Notes: generated by a model not told the origin, from the sequence alone. Positions 33,962 through 42,870 are shown, counted from the stretch's first letter. The stretch: DNA of 46,773 nucleotides from Archangium gephyra (GCA_003243425.1 QFQP01000045.1:1-46773), one strand, 5' to 3'. Program-made: numbers and translations.

Positions 33962-34516
33962 CTACTTCAGCTCGCCGGTCAGTTTGCGGGTGATGACGCA
34001 GCCTTCGACCCCGAGGCCGTTGGGTGAATTGCGCTTCAAGCCACTCTCGACGTTCGGGCAGTCGGTGGGCGAATCGGTGAGCGTGAGAATGCTGATCAGC
34101 TCGAAGGTCATGCTGCGCCCGCTCTCGACGATGGTCTCGTTCACGTTCTGCGACAGCATGCAGCTGCTGTTCTGAATCGGGTTCTTGAAGGTCTCGCTGC
34201 GCGTGAGCTCGAAGCCGCTGATGTCGTAGGTGTCGGGCATCGCCGGCGTCACGCAGCTCTGCGCGTCGAGGCGTGAGCAGTCCTGGGTCACGGCCGTCGC
34301 GCCGTCGTCGGCCACCCGGTACACCACGAAGCTGTTCTCGGTGAACGGCACCGGCCGCAACCCGTCGCGGAAGGTCGGCTCGTCGCTGCACGCGCCGAAC
34401 TCGATGGTGCTCGAGAGCACGCGCCAGAAATACGTGCCGCCGGGCGTAGGGCCAGTCGCCGGGCCGGGACAACCGGTGGCCAGAACGAGCGCGAGCGCGA
34501 AAGTGACGTGACGCAT
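33962..34516 (-). CDS. Hypothetical lipoprotein
   Basis: The 184-residue product has a short signal peptide with lipobox LATGC (Cys16). The mature part has about seven cysteines (for example in FGACSDEP, QDCSRLD, SSCMLS, DCPNVE, EGCVIT), so disulfides are likely. I do not recognise a domain. It is convergent with the LEA14-like gene with no gap, and divergent from the weak open frame at 34670. Confidence 0.75.
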   Translation of the reverse strand: MRHVTFALALVLATGCPGPATGPTPGGTYFWRVLSSTIEFGACSDEPTFRDGLRPVPFTENSFVVYRVADDGATAVTQDCSRLDAQSCVTPAMPDTYDISGFELTRSETFKNPIQNSSCMLSQNVNETIVESGRSMTFELISILTLTDSPTDCPNVESGLKRNSPNGLGVEGCVITRKLTGELK

Positions 34517-34669
34517 GTGCGCAGCCTACCCGCTGACGTCTGCGGCGGGTTGCACCTCGTCAGCGCGTCACCGCCGGGGACCACACGAGGCACGCGCGCC
34601 GCTCATGACACGCGCGGGAGCACCTTCCTGCGGCAAGTCCGGGTGGAGGCGCGGCGAGCTCCCCTCCGC

Positions 34670-34912
34670 ATGGCGATGACCGTCGGTGACGAGGCGCTCG
34701 CCTGCGCCGAGCTCGAACGCACCGCGGAGGCGCGCGTGACGGCGTTGCGCAGAGCAGGCGTGCTGGTGAGCGTCGACGACGTGGGCGAGCGCTTTCTACC
34801 GGTGGGGTCGTTGCGCGGCGGTTCGTTGCCGGCGCGCGTGAAAGAAGTGCGGCCGCAGTTCGCGCTCGTGCCGGGCGCGCTGGTGGCTGCGTTCGCGCGT
34901 CCATCGCGCTGA
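34670..34912 (+). CDS. Weak hypothetical open frame
   Basis: This frame encodes 80 residues with strongly GC-rich third positions, which supports coding. I do not recognise the product. It includes ARVTALRRAGVLVSVDDVGERFLPVGS and a hydrophobic C-terminal stretch (FALVPGALVAAF). The frame is open back to about 34508, but the upstream part has poorer codon use, so the start is uncertain. The 150 bp before it and the 116 bp after it show nothing I can name. Confidence 0.35.
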   Translation: MAMTVGDEALACAELERTAEARVTALRRAGVLVSVDDVGERFLPVGSLRGGSLPARVKEVRPQFALVPGALVAAFARPSR

Positions 34913-35028
34913 GCGGCCTCCACGAAGACGACCCGGTCTTCATCGCGTTCGGCGCCGGTCCCGTTTGCTTCAGGTTTCTGCCGGGTACCGCTGGTGGCAC
35001 TTCGCGCGCTGACGGTCATGATGCGCGC

Positions 35029-35676
35029 ATGCGAGGTCTGGACTTCAGCTCGTGGCAGGCGCTGCTCTCGACGTTCTTCGGGCTGGCGACCATCACGCTC
35101 ATCGGGGTCGGAATTCGCTTGATGGTGATGCAGGCGGTGCAGCAGCGGCGCGAGCGCGAGAACCGGCAGATCAACGAGCGGCTGCGAACGCTCATCGCCG
35201 CGTACAAGACGCTCGGCGGTTCGTTCACCGGTGACCTGATGGTCGACCCCACGCACCTGCGTGACCTGACGCCCGAAAGAAAGAGCAGTGAGCGGGCGCG
35301 GCGCACGCGCGACGCCGTCGAAGCCGCGTTGTCCGACGTGATTCTGCTCGGCACCGAAGAGCAGGTGCGGCTGGCCGCGACGGCGGCCAACGAGATGGTC
35401 TCGGGCAAGCCGGTGGAGACCGCGGCGCTCGTGGTGTCGCTGCGGAACTTCATTCGCAGCGTGCTGGACCTCGAGCCTGTGCCTTCCGAGGTCACGGTGC
35501 CGCGGCAGGGGCCGACGCGCGCGGGCGCCGGTTCAGGAAAGGCGAAAGACGGCGGCCGCGAAGAAGGGAAGGGCGGCGGCGCCAGGGGTGGCGGCGAGGC
35601 GCTCGCCGGTCTCGGTGGCCTCGGGCTCGGGCTCAAGACCCCGGAAGACGACGGACAGCACGACGAATCAGCGTGA
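35029..35676 (+). CDS. Hypothetical single-pass membrane protein
   Basis: The 215-residue product has one N-terminal membrane helix (about 10-34, including FFGLATITLIGVGIRLMVM). A highly charged region RRERENRQINERLRTLIAAYKTL and an alpha-helical domain follow (about 40-150). The Gly/Arg/Lys-rich tail (AGAGSGKAKDGGREEGKGGG) is probably disordered. I do not recognise a family. Its last 9 bp overlap the convergent HxlR gene. Confidence 0.65.
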   Translation: MRGLDFSSWQALLSTFFGLATITLIGVGIRLMVMQAVQQRRERENRQINERLRTLIAAYKTLGGSFTGDLMVDPTHLRDLTPERKSSERARRTRDAVEAALSDVILLGTEEQVRLAATAANEMVSGKPVETAALVVSLRNFIRSVLDLEPVPSEVTVPRQGPTRAGAGSGKAKDGGREEGKGGGARGGGEALAGLGGLGLGLKTPEDDGQHDESA

Positions 35677-36033
35677 GGTGGCGGCGTCGTACTTCTGCTG
35701 CGCGCGTTCAATCTTCTTCTGGTGCTCGATGGCCCAGCTGCCGAGCGCCTCGACCGGCCTGCGAAGTGAATGCCCCAGCGCGGTGAGCTCGTAGTCGACG
35801 CGCGGTGGCTTGGTGGGCGTCACCGTGCGGGTGACGAGGCCGTCGCGCTCGAGCCCGCGCAGCGACAACGTCAGCATGCGCTGCGAGGCGTGGTGAATGG
35901 CGCGCTTCAGTTCGTTGAACCGCAGCGGCCCGTCACGCAACGCGATGACGATGAGCATGCTCCACGTGTCTCCCACCCTCGCCATGATGTGCCGAGACGG
36001 GTTGCAGGCTTCGACGAGGGCGCGGCGCGACAT
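35668..36033 (-). CDS. HxlR-family transcriptional regulator
   Basis: The 121-residue protein is a typical HxlR winged-helix regulator. The N-terminus holds the conserved ACNPSRHIMARVGDTWSMLI, which includes the redox- or electrophile-sensing type Cys (Cys10). Then come RFNELKRAI, the recognition helix HASQRMLTLSLRGLERDGLV and the wing DYELTALGHSL. Members respond to quinones, aldehydes or hypochlorite. It is divergent from the pirin gene with 130 bp between starts, so it is the likely regulator of that gene. Confidence 0.88.
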   Translation of the reverse strand: MSRRALVEACNPSRHIMARVGDTWSMLIVIALRDGPLRFNELKRAIHHASQRMLTLSLRGLERDGLVTRTVTPTKPPRVDYELTALGHSLRRPVEALGSWAIEHQKKIERAQQKYDAATSR

Positions 36034-36049
36034 CAGGACCTCCGGGGCA

Positions 36050-36084
36050 GTACCTCAATGGCTGCCTGGTACCTTCCGTATACC
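36050..36084. promoter_or_regulatory. Candidate HxlR operator region
   Basis: The stretch contains three GTAC-type elements: GTACC at 36050-36054, GGTACC at 36068-36073 and GTATACC at 36078-36084. GTACC and GGTAC form a 5-bp inverted repeat around 13 nt. HxlR proteins commonly bind TACT-n7-AGTA or GTAC-type inverted repeats, so the element lies where expected, between the HxlR and pirin genes. The sequence match is short. Confidence 0.35.
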
Positions 36085-36163
36085 TGCGGGGCTGCGCGCG
36101 CAGGGAAGGTCACATGGGTGTGCCTCCTTGAGACGCTGCCACCCGCGCATTACCCATGAGCCC

Positions 36164-37084
36164 GTGAGCATCACCCGTCGCGAGTTGTTGATGTCGGCCA
36201 GCGCGCTCGCCGCTTGTTCAGCATCGAAGGAGTCCGTCATGTCGCAGCAACGCACCCTCGGTCGTGTCCGTACCCTGCCGGCGCCCGCGCAGGGCCAGTT
36301 CGGGCCCGACCACCGGGTCATCGAGGTCATTCGCCAGGACGAGTGGGCCGACGCCGACCCGTTCATTCTGCTGATGGACGATCGCATTCGCGGTCACTTC
36401 CAGGGCGGCCCGCACCCCCACACGGGAATGGAGACGGTGTCGTTCCTCGTCGATGGCCGCCTCGGTCTCGAGAACGGCGGCGAAGGCACGCTGCAGCCGG
36501 GCGACGTGGAGTGGACCAGCACCGGCAAGGGCATCATTCACGGCAAGCGCACCGACGCGAAGCTCGACTTCCGGTTGCTGCAGCTGTGGGTGACGCTCCC
36601 GAAGGCCGAGCGCTGGGCCGAGCCCGACCATCAGTACATTCCGCAGCACGACGCGCTCGTGCGCCGCGAGAACGGCGTCGAAGTGAAGCTCTACAGCGGT
36701 CGCAGCGGCGAGCTGAAGTCACCCACACGCAACCACGTGCCGGTGACCGTCGTGGCCCTCACGCTCGAGCCCGGCGCACACGTCGACCAGGACGCGCCGC
36801 TGTCGCACAACGGCTTCTTCTACGTGCTGGAGGGCAGCGCCGAGGTGGGTGGCAAGGCGCTCGGCGTCGGGCAGGTCGGTTGGCTCGACAGACCAGAGGC
36901 GCCGACTGGTGACGCGGTGATTCGCGTCGCGAACGCGGGCCAGGGGCCGCTGCGCGTGCTCTTCTATTCCGGCGTGCGGCAGAACATTCCGCTCGTCACC
37001 GACGGGCCGTTCGTGGGTGACACACCTGACGACATTCAGCGCGCGTTCCGTGACTACCGCGCGGGTGGTTTCCGCGCGTACTGA
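36164..37084 (+). CDS. Pirin-family protein with an apparent Tat lipoprotein signal
   Basis: From GTG 36164 the product is 306 residues. The N-terminus reads SITRRELLMSASALAAC, which has a twin-arginine motif (TRRELL), a hydrophobic stretch and a lipobox (LAAC, Cys18), so export is likely if this start is used. The body is a pirin: GGPHPHTGMETVSFLVDG, GDVEWTSTGKGIIHG, and the C-terminal cupin. The His/Glu residues are the iron ligands of pirins, which can have quercetinase-like activity. An internal ATG at 36239 has a strong AAGGAG upstream at 36227-36232 and would give a 281-residue cytosolic form. It is divergent from the HxlR regulator. Confidence 0.8.
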   Translation: MSITRRELLMSASALAACSASKESVMSQQRTLGRVRTLPAPAQGQFGPDHRVIEVIRQDEWADADPFILLMDDRIRGHFQGGPHPHTGMETVSFLVDGRLGLENGGEGTLQPGDVEWTSTGKGIIHGKRTDAKLDFRLLQLWVTLPKAERWAEPDHQYIPQHDALVRRENGVEVKLYSGRSGELKSPTRNHVPVTVVALTLEPGAHVDQDAPLSHNGFFYVLEGSAEVGGKALGVGQVGWLDRPEAPTGDAVIRVANAGQGPLRVLFYSGVRQNIPLVTDGPFVGDTPDDIQRAFRDYRAGGFRAY

Positions 37085-37130
37085 GCGCCGTTCCCGTTCA
37101 CGGGTTACGCTGGTTGCCGGGAGCGGACGC

Positions 37131-37490
37131 ATGAAGAAGGACAACCTGGAGCGGCTCGCGGCGACCCTCGGCGGCCTGTGTCTGCTCGGCTGTTTGAAGG
37201 GAAGTCCCGCGGCGCGCGCGGGGCTCCGCTACGGCGACGTGGTGCTGGAGGTGAACGGCCACCGCACGCCGAGCTGGACCGCGTACATCGACGCCACGCG
37301 CGTGCGGCTGCCGGTGATGACGGTGCGCATCTTCCGCGACGGCGCCGAGCACGTGGTGCGGGTGCCGCTCGACGAGAAGCCGCGCACCTTCGACGCCATG
37401 GCGATGATGGAGGCCGTCGCCGAATCAGGCGCGATGCCGGCGGCCTTCAGTCACGACCTCGAAGACGACGACGAGCCGCTGCTGAGCTGA
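37131..37490 (+). CDS. PDZ-domain protein
   Basis: The 119-residue product is essentially one PDZ domain of the HtrA/protease-associated kind: it has LLGCLKGSPAARAGLRYGDVVLEVNGH followed by TVRIFRDGAEHVVRVPL. The N-terminus (MKKDNLERLAATLGG) has no clear signal peptide. The C-terminus is acidic. A GGGAG precedes the ATG. The last 40 bp overlap the convergent sirtuin gene. It is probably an adaptor that binds C-terminal peptides; partner unknown. Confidence 0.75.
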   Translation: MKKDNLERLAATLGGLCLLGCLKGSPAARAGLRYGDVVLEVNGHRTPSWTAYIDATRVRLPVMTVRIFRDGAEHVVRVPLDEKPRTFDAMAMMEAVAESGAMPAAFSHDLEDDDEPLLS

Positions 37491-38281
37491 GCGACGACGC
37501 GCGGGAGCTCCTGCGCGGCCCAGGCCTCGACCTTCACCGTGGCATCGGCGTCGGCCCGCGTGGGCCCGACGTTCATGACGGCGATCGGCAGGCGGCGCTC
37601 CTTCGCGCGCAAGACGAACCGGTAGCCGGAGAACACGGTCAGTGAAGTACCGATGACGAAGAGCGCTTCGGCTTCCTCGAGGTGCCTCCACGCCACGTCG
37701 AGCCGCGCCGGCGGCACCGAGTCACCGAAGAACACGACGTCGGGTTTGAGGACGCCCCCACACTGCAGACACGAAGGCACGTGGAAGCCGTCGACCACCG
37801 AGTCGGGGAGCTCGGCGTCACCGTCGGCCAGCAGCGTGTGTTTCCAGTCGAGCGCGTGCGGGTTGTTGCGCTCGAGCAGCAGCTGCAACTCGTCGCGGTG
37901 CATGTGCGCGGTGCAGGTCAGACACGTCACGTCGGCGAGCGCGCCGTGCAGCTCGAGCACGTTGCTCTGCCCGGCCTTGTGATGCAGCCGGTCGACATTC
38001 TGGGTGATGACCCCGGTCACGGCGTTCCACCTCGCGAGCGCGTCGTGCGCGGCATTGGGCGCGAAGTCGCGAAAGCGCGGCCAGCCGAGCAACGAACGCG
38101 CCCAGTAGCGCGCGCGCGTCGACGGGTCGGTGAGGAAGTCGCGGTGCTGCAGCGGGGGCCGCTTGCGCGGCGGGGCCATCGGCCCGCGGTAGTCGGGAAT
38201 GCCCGACTCGGTGCTGATGCCCGCACCGGTCAACACACACACGCGGCGGTCTCTGAGGAGGCGGATGAGCGCGTCGGCCAC
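37451..38281 (-). CDS. Sir2-family NAD-dependent protein deacylase
   Basis: The 276-residue protein starts with GTG. The NAD-binding motifs GAGISTESGIPDYRG and TQNVDRLHHKAG are intact, as is the catalytic His in ELHG. The zinc site is formed by CLTC and CLQC, and FGDSVP is the usual FGE-like motif. It removes acyl groups from lysine using NAD. The Ser-rich C-terminal tail lies antisense to the end of the PDZ gene and may be dispensable. No obvious acyl-CoA or acetyltransferase partner lies nearby. Confidence 0.9.
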   Translation of the reverse strand: MADALIRLLRDRRVCVLTGAGISTESGIPDYRGPMAPPRKRPPLQHRDFLTDPSTRARYWARSLLGWPRFRDFAPNAAHDALARWNAVTGVITQNVDRLHHKAGQSNVLELHGALADVTCLTCTAHMHRDELQLLLERNNPHALDWKHTLLADGDAELPDSVVDGFHVPSCLQCGGVLKPDVVFFGDSVPPARLDVAWRHLEEAEALFVIGTSLTVFSGYRFVLRAKERRLPIAVMNVGPTRADADATVKVEAWAAQELPRVVAQLSSGSSSSSRS

Positions 38282-38430
38282 GCCGTGGTTCTAATGGAGC
38301 CTCGCGCGGTCCGCCCTGCCTCGACGGCGTGGCCTCACCACCGGCGTCGAGCCCCCGAACGAAGTGCCGAGCCCCGCGCGTGTGTTCGCTCCTGCTCTTT
38401 TCGTCAGCAGCCCGAGACACGGCACACGCA

Positions 38431-40260
38431 TCAGCGGCGCTTCGATGCCGGGGGAGGCGCCTTCTTGGCGGCCGGCTTGGGCGATGGCTTCGGCGGCGGC
38501 GGGGTCACCTTCGCGACCGGTTTCGGCGCCACGGGCTTCACGGCCACCGGCTTCGACGGCTCGACCTGCTCAGGCTGCGGCGGCGGAGGCGGACTGGCGA
38601 CGTCGAGCCCGCGCACCATCACGTGCCGGAACACGCAGGTGCCTTCGAGACAGCCCACGGCGGCGCGCGGTGAGTCGCCGAACATCTGCTTCCACGACGG
38701 GCCGAGCCGCAGGCCGTAGCCCAGCACGCGCGCGTCGCGGCCCTCGCCGGCCACCGCGTGCAGCTCGCCGGTCTCCGGGTCGACGCGCAGTGACAAGCGC
38801 TGACCTTCACGCTTCACCGCGAGCGGCGCCTGCATCAACCCGCGCTTGTCGGGGCCGAGGTTCCACTCGAGCGTCGGCTCGGCGTTCTCACCGGAGATCA
38901 CCAGCGCCACGTAGCGCCCGTGTTCACCCACCAGCAGCAGCGCGCTGCGCGGCTCGGGCCTTTCACCGCGGAACAACTCCCACAGCGGCTCGAGCTTGCC
39001 GGCCTGCGTGGCCTGCGTGTCGACGAAGGTCGAGAACTCCACGCCCGCGCCGGGGAGCTCGGCGTCGACCACCACGCGGCCAGTCGGCAGCTCGTCACCG
39101 ACGTGAAAGTTGATGGCGCCGTTCTCGATGAGCGGCCGGCGACCGACGACCATCAACCCGACGTTGTCGGGCCCCTCGCCGATGGTGACCTCGTGCACGC
39201 CGGTGTCGACGCGCCCCGGCGAGGTGAGCGGTATGCGGGCCGCGAAGTCGGTCATCAACTCCACGCCTGACGGCTGCCGCTTCGACTCGCTCTTGCTGCG
39301 AATGAAGACCGCGATGATGAGCGAGAGCGCGAGCAGCACCACCACGAACGCCGCGGCCTTGCCGACGCGCGTGGCCAGCTCGACCGCGCGGCGCATCAGG
39401 CGCTGGCCCCTGGTCTCCCTGGCGACGTTGAGGAACGAGCTGTTGAGCTGAACGAGCGGCTCGAGGTCGCTGATGAGCGCGGTGACCGACGGGTAGCGGT
39501 CTTCGGGCGCGGGCTTGAGGCACTTTGAAACGATGGCGTCGAGGCGCTTGTCGATGCCCGCCTTCTTGGTCGAGGGCGGGTCGAACTGACCGACCGGCAG
39601 CTCACCGGTCAGCGTCTCGTACAGCATCACGCCCAGCGAATAGACGTCGGCCCGCGGGCCCGCGCTCTTGGCGTCGACCGACTGCTCGGGCGCCATGTAC
39701 GACGCGGTGCCCATCGACACGTGCGTCTGCGTGAGGTTGCGCTGCTGGCTGTGCGTCTCGTCGAGGCCGGCGAGCCCGAAGTCGGTCACCTTGGGAATGC
39801 CACCGGCCTGCTCGTCGAAAAGGATGTTCTCGGGCTTGAGGTCGCGGTGAATCACGCCGCGGCCGTGTGCGTACTCGATGGCCTTGGCGACGAGCAGCAT
39901 GGTGACCAGCGCGCGCGTGGGGTCGAACTCCGGGTCGCGCATGCGCTCCCGCAGCGAGGGCCCGTCGACGAACTCCATCACCAGGTAATACGTGTCGCCC
40001 GAGTTCCCGCGGTCGACGATGGACACGATGTTCGGGTGCCGCAGTGACGCCAGCGCCGCGCCTTCTTTTTCGAAGCGGCCGACGAACTGCTCGTCTTTCG
40101 CGAGCTCGCCCTTGAGCAGCTTCACCGCCACCGTGCGCGTCAGCGACAGCTGGGTGGCCTGGTGCACTTCACCCATGCCGCCTTTGCCCACCAGCTGGAG
40201 GAGCTTGTACCCGGGGATGGGGTTGGGCTCGCTGCGACGCGAGATTGCGGTGTCACTCAT
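38431..40260 (-). CDS. Transmembrane Ser/Thr protein kinase (Hanks type)
   Basis: The 609-residue protein has an N-terminal kinase domain (about 16-275) with GKGGMGEV (P-loop), VAVKLL with Lys47, HRDLKPEN at 138-145, DFG at 160-162 and APEQ near 190. One membrane helix follows at about 301-320. The C-terminal half is extracytoplasmic. It resembles a beta-sandwich (for example NVGLMVVGRRPLIENGAINFHVG) and ends in a Pro/Lys/Ala-rich tail. It may phosphorylate Thr residues read by FHA domains. The ATG at 40260 is preferred over a GTG 3 codons upstream. It is the last gene of the minus-strand run from AraC. Confidence 0.92.
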   Translation of the reverse strand: MSDTAISRRSEPNPIPGYKLLQLVGKGGMGEVHQATQLSLTRTVAVKLLKGELAKDEQFVGRFEKEGAALASLRHPNIVSIVDRGNSGDTYYLVMEFVDGPSLRERMRDPEFDPTRALVTMLLVAKAIEYAHGRGVIHRDLKPENILFDEQAGGIPKVTDFGLAGLDETHSQQRNLTQTHVSMGTASYMAPEQSVDAKSAGPRADVYSLGVMLYETLTGELPVGQFDPPSTKKAGIDKRLDAIVSKCLKPAPEDRYPSVTALISDLEPLVQLNSSFLNVARETRGQRLMRRAVELATRVGKAAAFVVVLLALSLIIAVFIRSKSESKRQPSGVELMTDFAARIPLTSPGRVDTGVHEVTIGEGPDNVGLMVVGRRPLIENGAINFHVGDELPTGRVVVDAELPGAGVEFSTFVDTQATQAGKLEPLWELFRGERPEPRSALLLVGEHGRYVALVISGENAEPTLEWNLGPDKRGLMQAPLAVKREGQRLSLRVDPETGELHAVAGEGRDARVLGYGLRLGPSWKQMFGDSPRAAVGCLEGTCVFRHVMVRGLDVASPPPPPQPEQVEPSKPVAVKPVAPKPVAKVTPPPPKPSPKPAAKKAPPPASKRR

Positions 40261-40290
40261 CGACGTCACGGGACGCCGCTTGTACCACTC

Positions 40291-41325
40291 TCATCGCGGG
40301 CAGGCGCGAAGAGCCAACGCGTCGAGAAGCGCATCGAAATTCTGCTGTTGCGGCTTTTCGAAATCGGTCTCCTTCAGCGTCTTCACCGCGCCCAGAAAGC
40401 CGCGCCAGCTGCCGCACGCGCGCAGCAGCCGCTCGAAACCACCGGTGCCCGAGTCGTAGGTGCGCACACCTGCGAGATCCGCGTTGTTGTAGCGACGCTT
40501 GGTGCCGAGTGTGCGCTGCAGCTCGTCGAGGCGCGCAGCCTTGAGCTCCCGCTTCTCGTCGTCGCTTCGTGACGATTCGTAGAGCGCAGAGAGGTCGTCG
40601 TGCGCGCGACGGAGTTCCTTCACGAACTTCTCGCTGCGCGCTTCGCCGCGAATCCACGCTTCGCCGTCTTTCGAACGAAGCCCCGCTCTTCCGATGACGA
40701 GGTTCCAGGTGAGCCGGTCGGCCACGAAGCTCGCGAGGCTCTCGTTGAAGCTCGACTGGCTGGGCACGTAGACGGTGGCGTGAACGCTCTCGTGCAGCAC
40801 CACGTTGGCGAGGTCGCCGAAGGCCTCGGGGCCGTCGCTCAACATGGTCGACAGCACCGGGTCTGCGAACCAACCGAGCGTGGAATACGCCGACGCCGTG
40901 CGCACGGTGACGTCGAGGTGCTCGGTGGCCGCGAGCTCCTTCGCGTAGGCGCGCGCTTCGTGCTCGTCGAAGAAGCCGAGGTACGGCACCGAGCCCACGA
41001 TGGGGAAGCTCCACCGTCGCGGCGTGAAGGCGAGCGGCGCGCACCCCTGCACCACGTACACGGCGGCGCTGCGGTGCAGCTCGACGTAGCGCGAGTAGTT
41101 CTTCGTGGCAGTGAGGCCGTGGTGTTCGCCGAAGCGTTTGATGGCCGGCACGTGTGACAGCAGCTCGCGCACGCGCGGAGTGACGGAGGGATCGTCGCGC
41201 AGCTCGCTGATGGGCCGCGCCTTCTGAATCAGCTCGTACTGACCGCCCGCGGCCTGCAGCAGGTACTTCGTGGTGAAGCAGCCGCTGGTCGACAACAGCG
41301 TGATCATCAGCAGCGGCCACTTCAT
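40291..41325 (-). CDS. Predicted zinc aminopeptidase lipoprotein
   Basis: The 344-residue product has a short signal peptide with lipobox (STSGC, Cys16). It matches the predicted aminopeptidase family: HESVH at 178-182 is the HExxH zinc motif, with FNESLASF (Glu195) as the third ligand. Two conserved regions (GWFADPVLSTM upstream, KRRYNNADLAG near the C-terminus) also fit. It is located 30 bp upstream of the kinase gene and 19 bp downstream of the dehydrogenase gene on the same strand. Peptide substrate is unknown. Confidence 0.8.
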   Translation of the reverse strand: MKWPLLMITLLSTSGCFTTKYLLQAAGGQYELIQKARPISELRDDPSVTPRVRELLSHVPAIKRFGEHHGLTATKNYSRYVELHRSAAVYVVQGCAPLAFTPRRWSFPIVGSVPYLGFFDEHEARAYAKELAATEHLDVTVRTASAYSTLGWFADPVLSTMLSDGPEAFGDLANVVLHESVHATVYVPSQSSFNESLASFVADRLTWNLVIGRAGLRSKDGEAWIRGEARSEKFVKELRRAHDDLSALYESSRSDDEKRELKAARLDELQRTLGTKRRYNNADLAGVRTYDSGTGGFERLLRACGSWRGFLGAVKTLKETDFEKPQQQNFDALLDALALRACPR

Positions 41326-41344
41326 CGCCGCGCGAACCTGCCAC

Positions 41345-42055
41345 TCACTGCGCGGTGAAACCACCGTCGACCGGCACCACCGCGCCGGTGATGAACGAAG
41401 CGCGAGCGCTCAACGGAAAGAGCACCAGCTCGGCCACTTCCTCCCGCGTCGCGAGGCGCTTCATGGGGTGCGCGCGTGCCATGCCGTCGAGCACGTCTCT
41501 CGGCGTCTCCAGCATTCGAGGTGTGGCCACGTAGCCGGGCGCCACGCAGTTCACGCGGATGTTCTGCGTCGCGTACTCGAGCGCAGCGGTGCGGGTCAGC
41601 CCGATGACGCCGTGCTTCGCAGCGGTGTACGCCGACATGCCAGCGAGCCCCACCAGACCGTTCGCCGAGCTCAGGTTCACGATGGCGCCACCGCCGCTCT
41701 GAGCGATGCGCGGCAGCTCGGCCTTCATGCTGAGGAAGGTTCCGGTGAGGTCCACGTCGATGACTTCACGAAAGACCTTCGCGTCGACCGCCTCGGTCTC
41801 GCTGCCTGCAGGCCCGGTGATGCCCGCCACGTTCACGCCGAAGTGAAGTACGCCGAACGCGCTCGCGGCCTTCGCCAACGCGTCTTCGTCGCGCACGTCG
41901 AGCTCCATGGCCTTCGCACCGGCTCGTGGTGTGACGCCATGCCCCGCGAGCACCACCCGCGCACCCGCTTCGATGAGTCGTTTGGCGATGGTCTCGCCGA
42001 TGCCAGTCGCCGCGCCGGTGACCAGCGCCATCTTTCCTTCGAGGTCTCGTTTCAT
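41345..42055 (-). CDS. Short-chain dehydrogenase/reductase
   Basis: The 236-residue protein is a classical SDR. The cofactor loop reads TGAATGIG, the second motif is NVAG where NNAG is usual, and the catalytic Ser lies in NLSSANG. YTAAK is the Tyr-Lys pair, and PGYVATPRM follows. It probably oxidizes or reduces an alcohol using NAD(P). The start at 42055 (MKRDLEGK) is chosen because the frame upstream lacks the usual SDR sequence. The AraC regulator lies 20 bp upstream on the same strand, so it may activate this gene. Confidence 0.88.
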   Translation of the reverse strand: MKRDLEGKMALVTGAATGIGETIAKRLIEAGARVVLAGHGVTPRAGAKAMELDVRDEDALAKAASAFGVLHFGVNVAGITGPAGSETEAVDAKVFREVIDVDLTGTFLSMKAELPRIAQSGGGAIVNLSSANGLVGLAGMSAYTAAKHGVIGLTRTAALEYATQNIRVNCVAPGYVATPRMLETPRDVLDGMARAHPMKRLATREEVAELVLFPLSARASFITGAVVPVDGGFTAQ

Positions 42056-42075
42056 GAACCCATCGTGCTGACGGG

Positions 42076-42837
42076 TCACTTCACCGGCTTGGACGTTTGC
42101 GAAATCAACTGCGTGGGCGACATGCCGAGCAGCTCACGGAACTCGTTGGACAGGTGCGCCTGGTCGTAGAAGCCGTGTGCGAGCGCCAGGTCCGAGAGGG
42201 GTGCGTCGCGCAGCGACTTCACACATTCGTGAACGCGGGCCAGCCGTCGCCAGAGCCGCGGCGAGAGCCCCAGCTCCGCGTCGAAGAGTTGCTGAAGCCG
42301 GCGCGTACTGAGGCAGAGCGCCGCGGCCGTGCTCCGCACCGTCGACCGCTTCAACAACTGGAGCGCGTGCGACACACGTCGACGTTCAGTGCGCGCGCGA
42401 CGCGAGGACCATTCGAGCAACTGCCGCTGCACGGCCGCGCAGAACCCGGCATCGCTCTTCATCGGCACCACGTCGATCTTCAACGGCATGAACTGATTGC
42501 GAAGCGCCCCCGACGGAATGCCCAAGAGCTCGTGCGCAGCGCCCGGCCGCAGCGTGACGGTGACGTGGGCAACCTCGCCGTCGAGCGCGAGTTTCACCGG
42601 CTGATCTGCAACGCCGATGATCCACGAACGCTGATCTCGAAGGTCGAAGAGCAAGCGCGTCGCGCCATCGGGAATCACCGTCTCTTCGAGCGGCGTGATG
42701 AAGTGCTCGCGATACACCTCGATGTTGGACACGTGCGGTGCCAGGCGCCGGTCCACCGCGACGTCACGAATCACGCGCGGCCCCGGCGTGAACACCGGAC
42801 CGTCTTCGAGCCGCAGATGGACACGCTCGTCGACCAT
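42076..42837 (-). CDS. AraC-family transcriptional regulator
   Basis: The 253-residue protein has an N-terminal ligand-binding-like region (about 1-130) and a C-terminal AraC DNA-binding domain. The two HTH motifs read STRRLQQLFDAELGLSPRLW and SDLALAHGFYDQAHLSNEFR, both typical of the family. The N-terminal part fits the group of AraC proteins with a DUF6597-like domain. It heads a minus-strand run that includes a dehydrogenase, a metallopeptidase and a kinase, so at least the dehydrogenase is probably under its control. Confidence 0.88.
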   Translation of the reverse strand: MVDERVHLRLEDGPVFTPGPRVIRDVAVDRRLAPHVSNIEVYREHFITPLEETVIPDGATRLLFDLRDQRSWIIGVADQPVKLALDGEVAHVTVTLRPGAAHELLGIPSGALRNQFMPLKIDVVPMKSDAGFCAAVQRQLLEWSSRRARTERRRVSHALQLLKRSTVRSTAAALCLSTRRLQQLFDAELGLSPRLWRRLARVHECVKSLRDAPLSDLALAHGFYDQAHLSNEFRELLGMSPTQLISQTSKPVK

Positions 42838-42870
42838 GCCGTTTCGATAACGACCTGACAGAGTCGACCC

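Noticed and set aside
40253..41344. Alternative minus-strand frame of 363 codons over the aminopeptidase
   Set aside because: The other minus-strand frame has the lipobox, HESVH zinc motif and good codon use.
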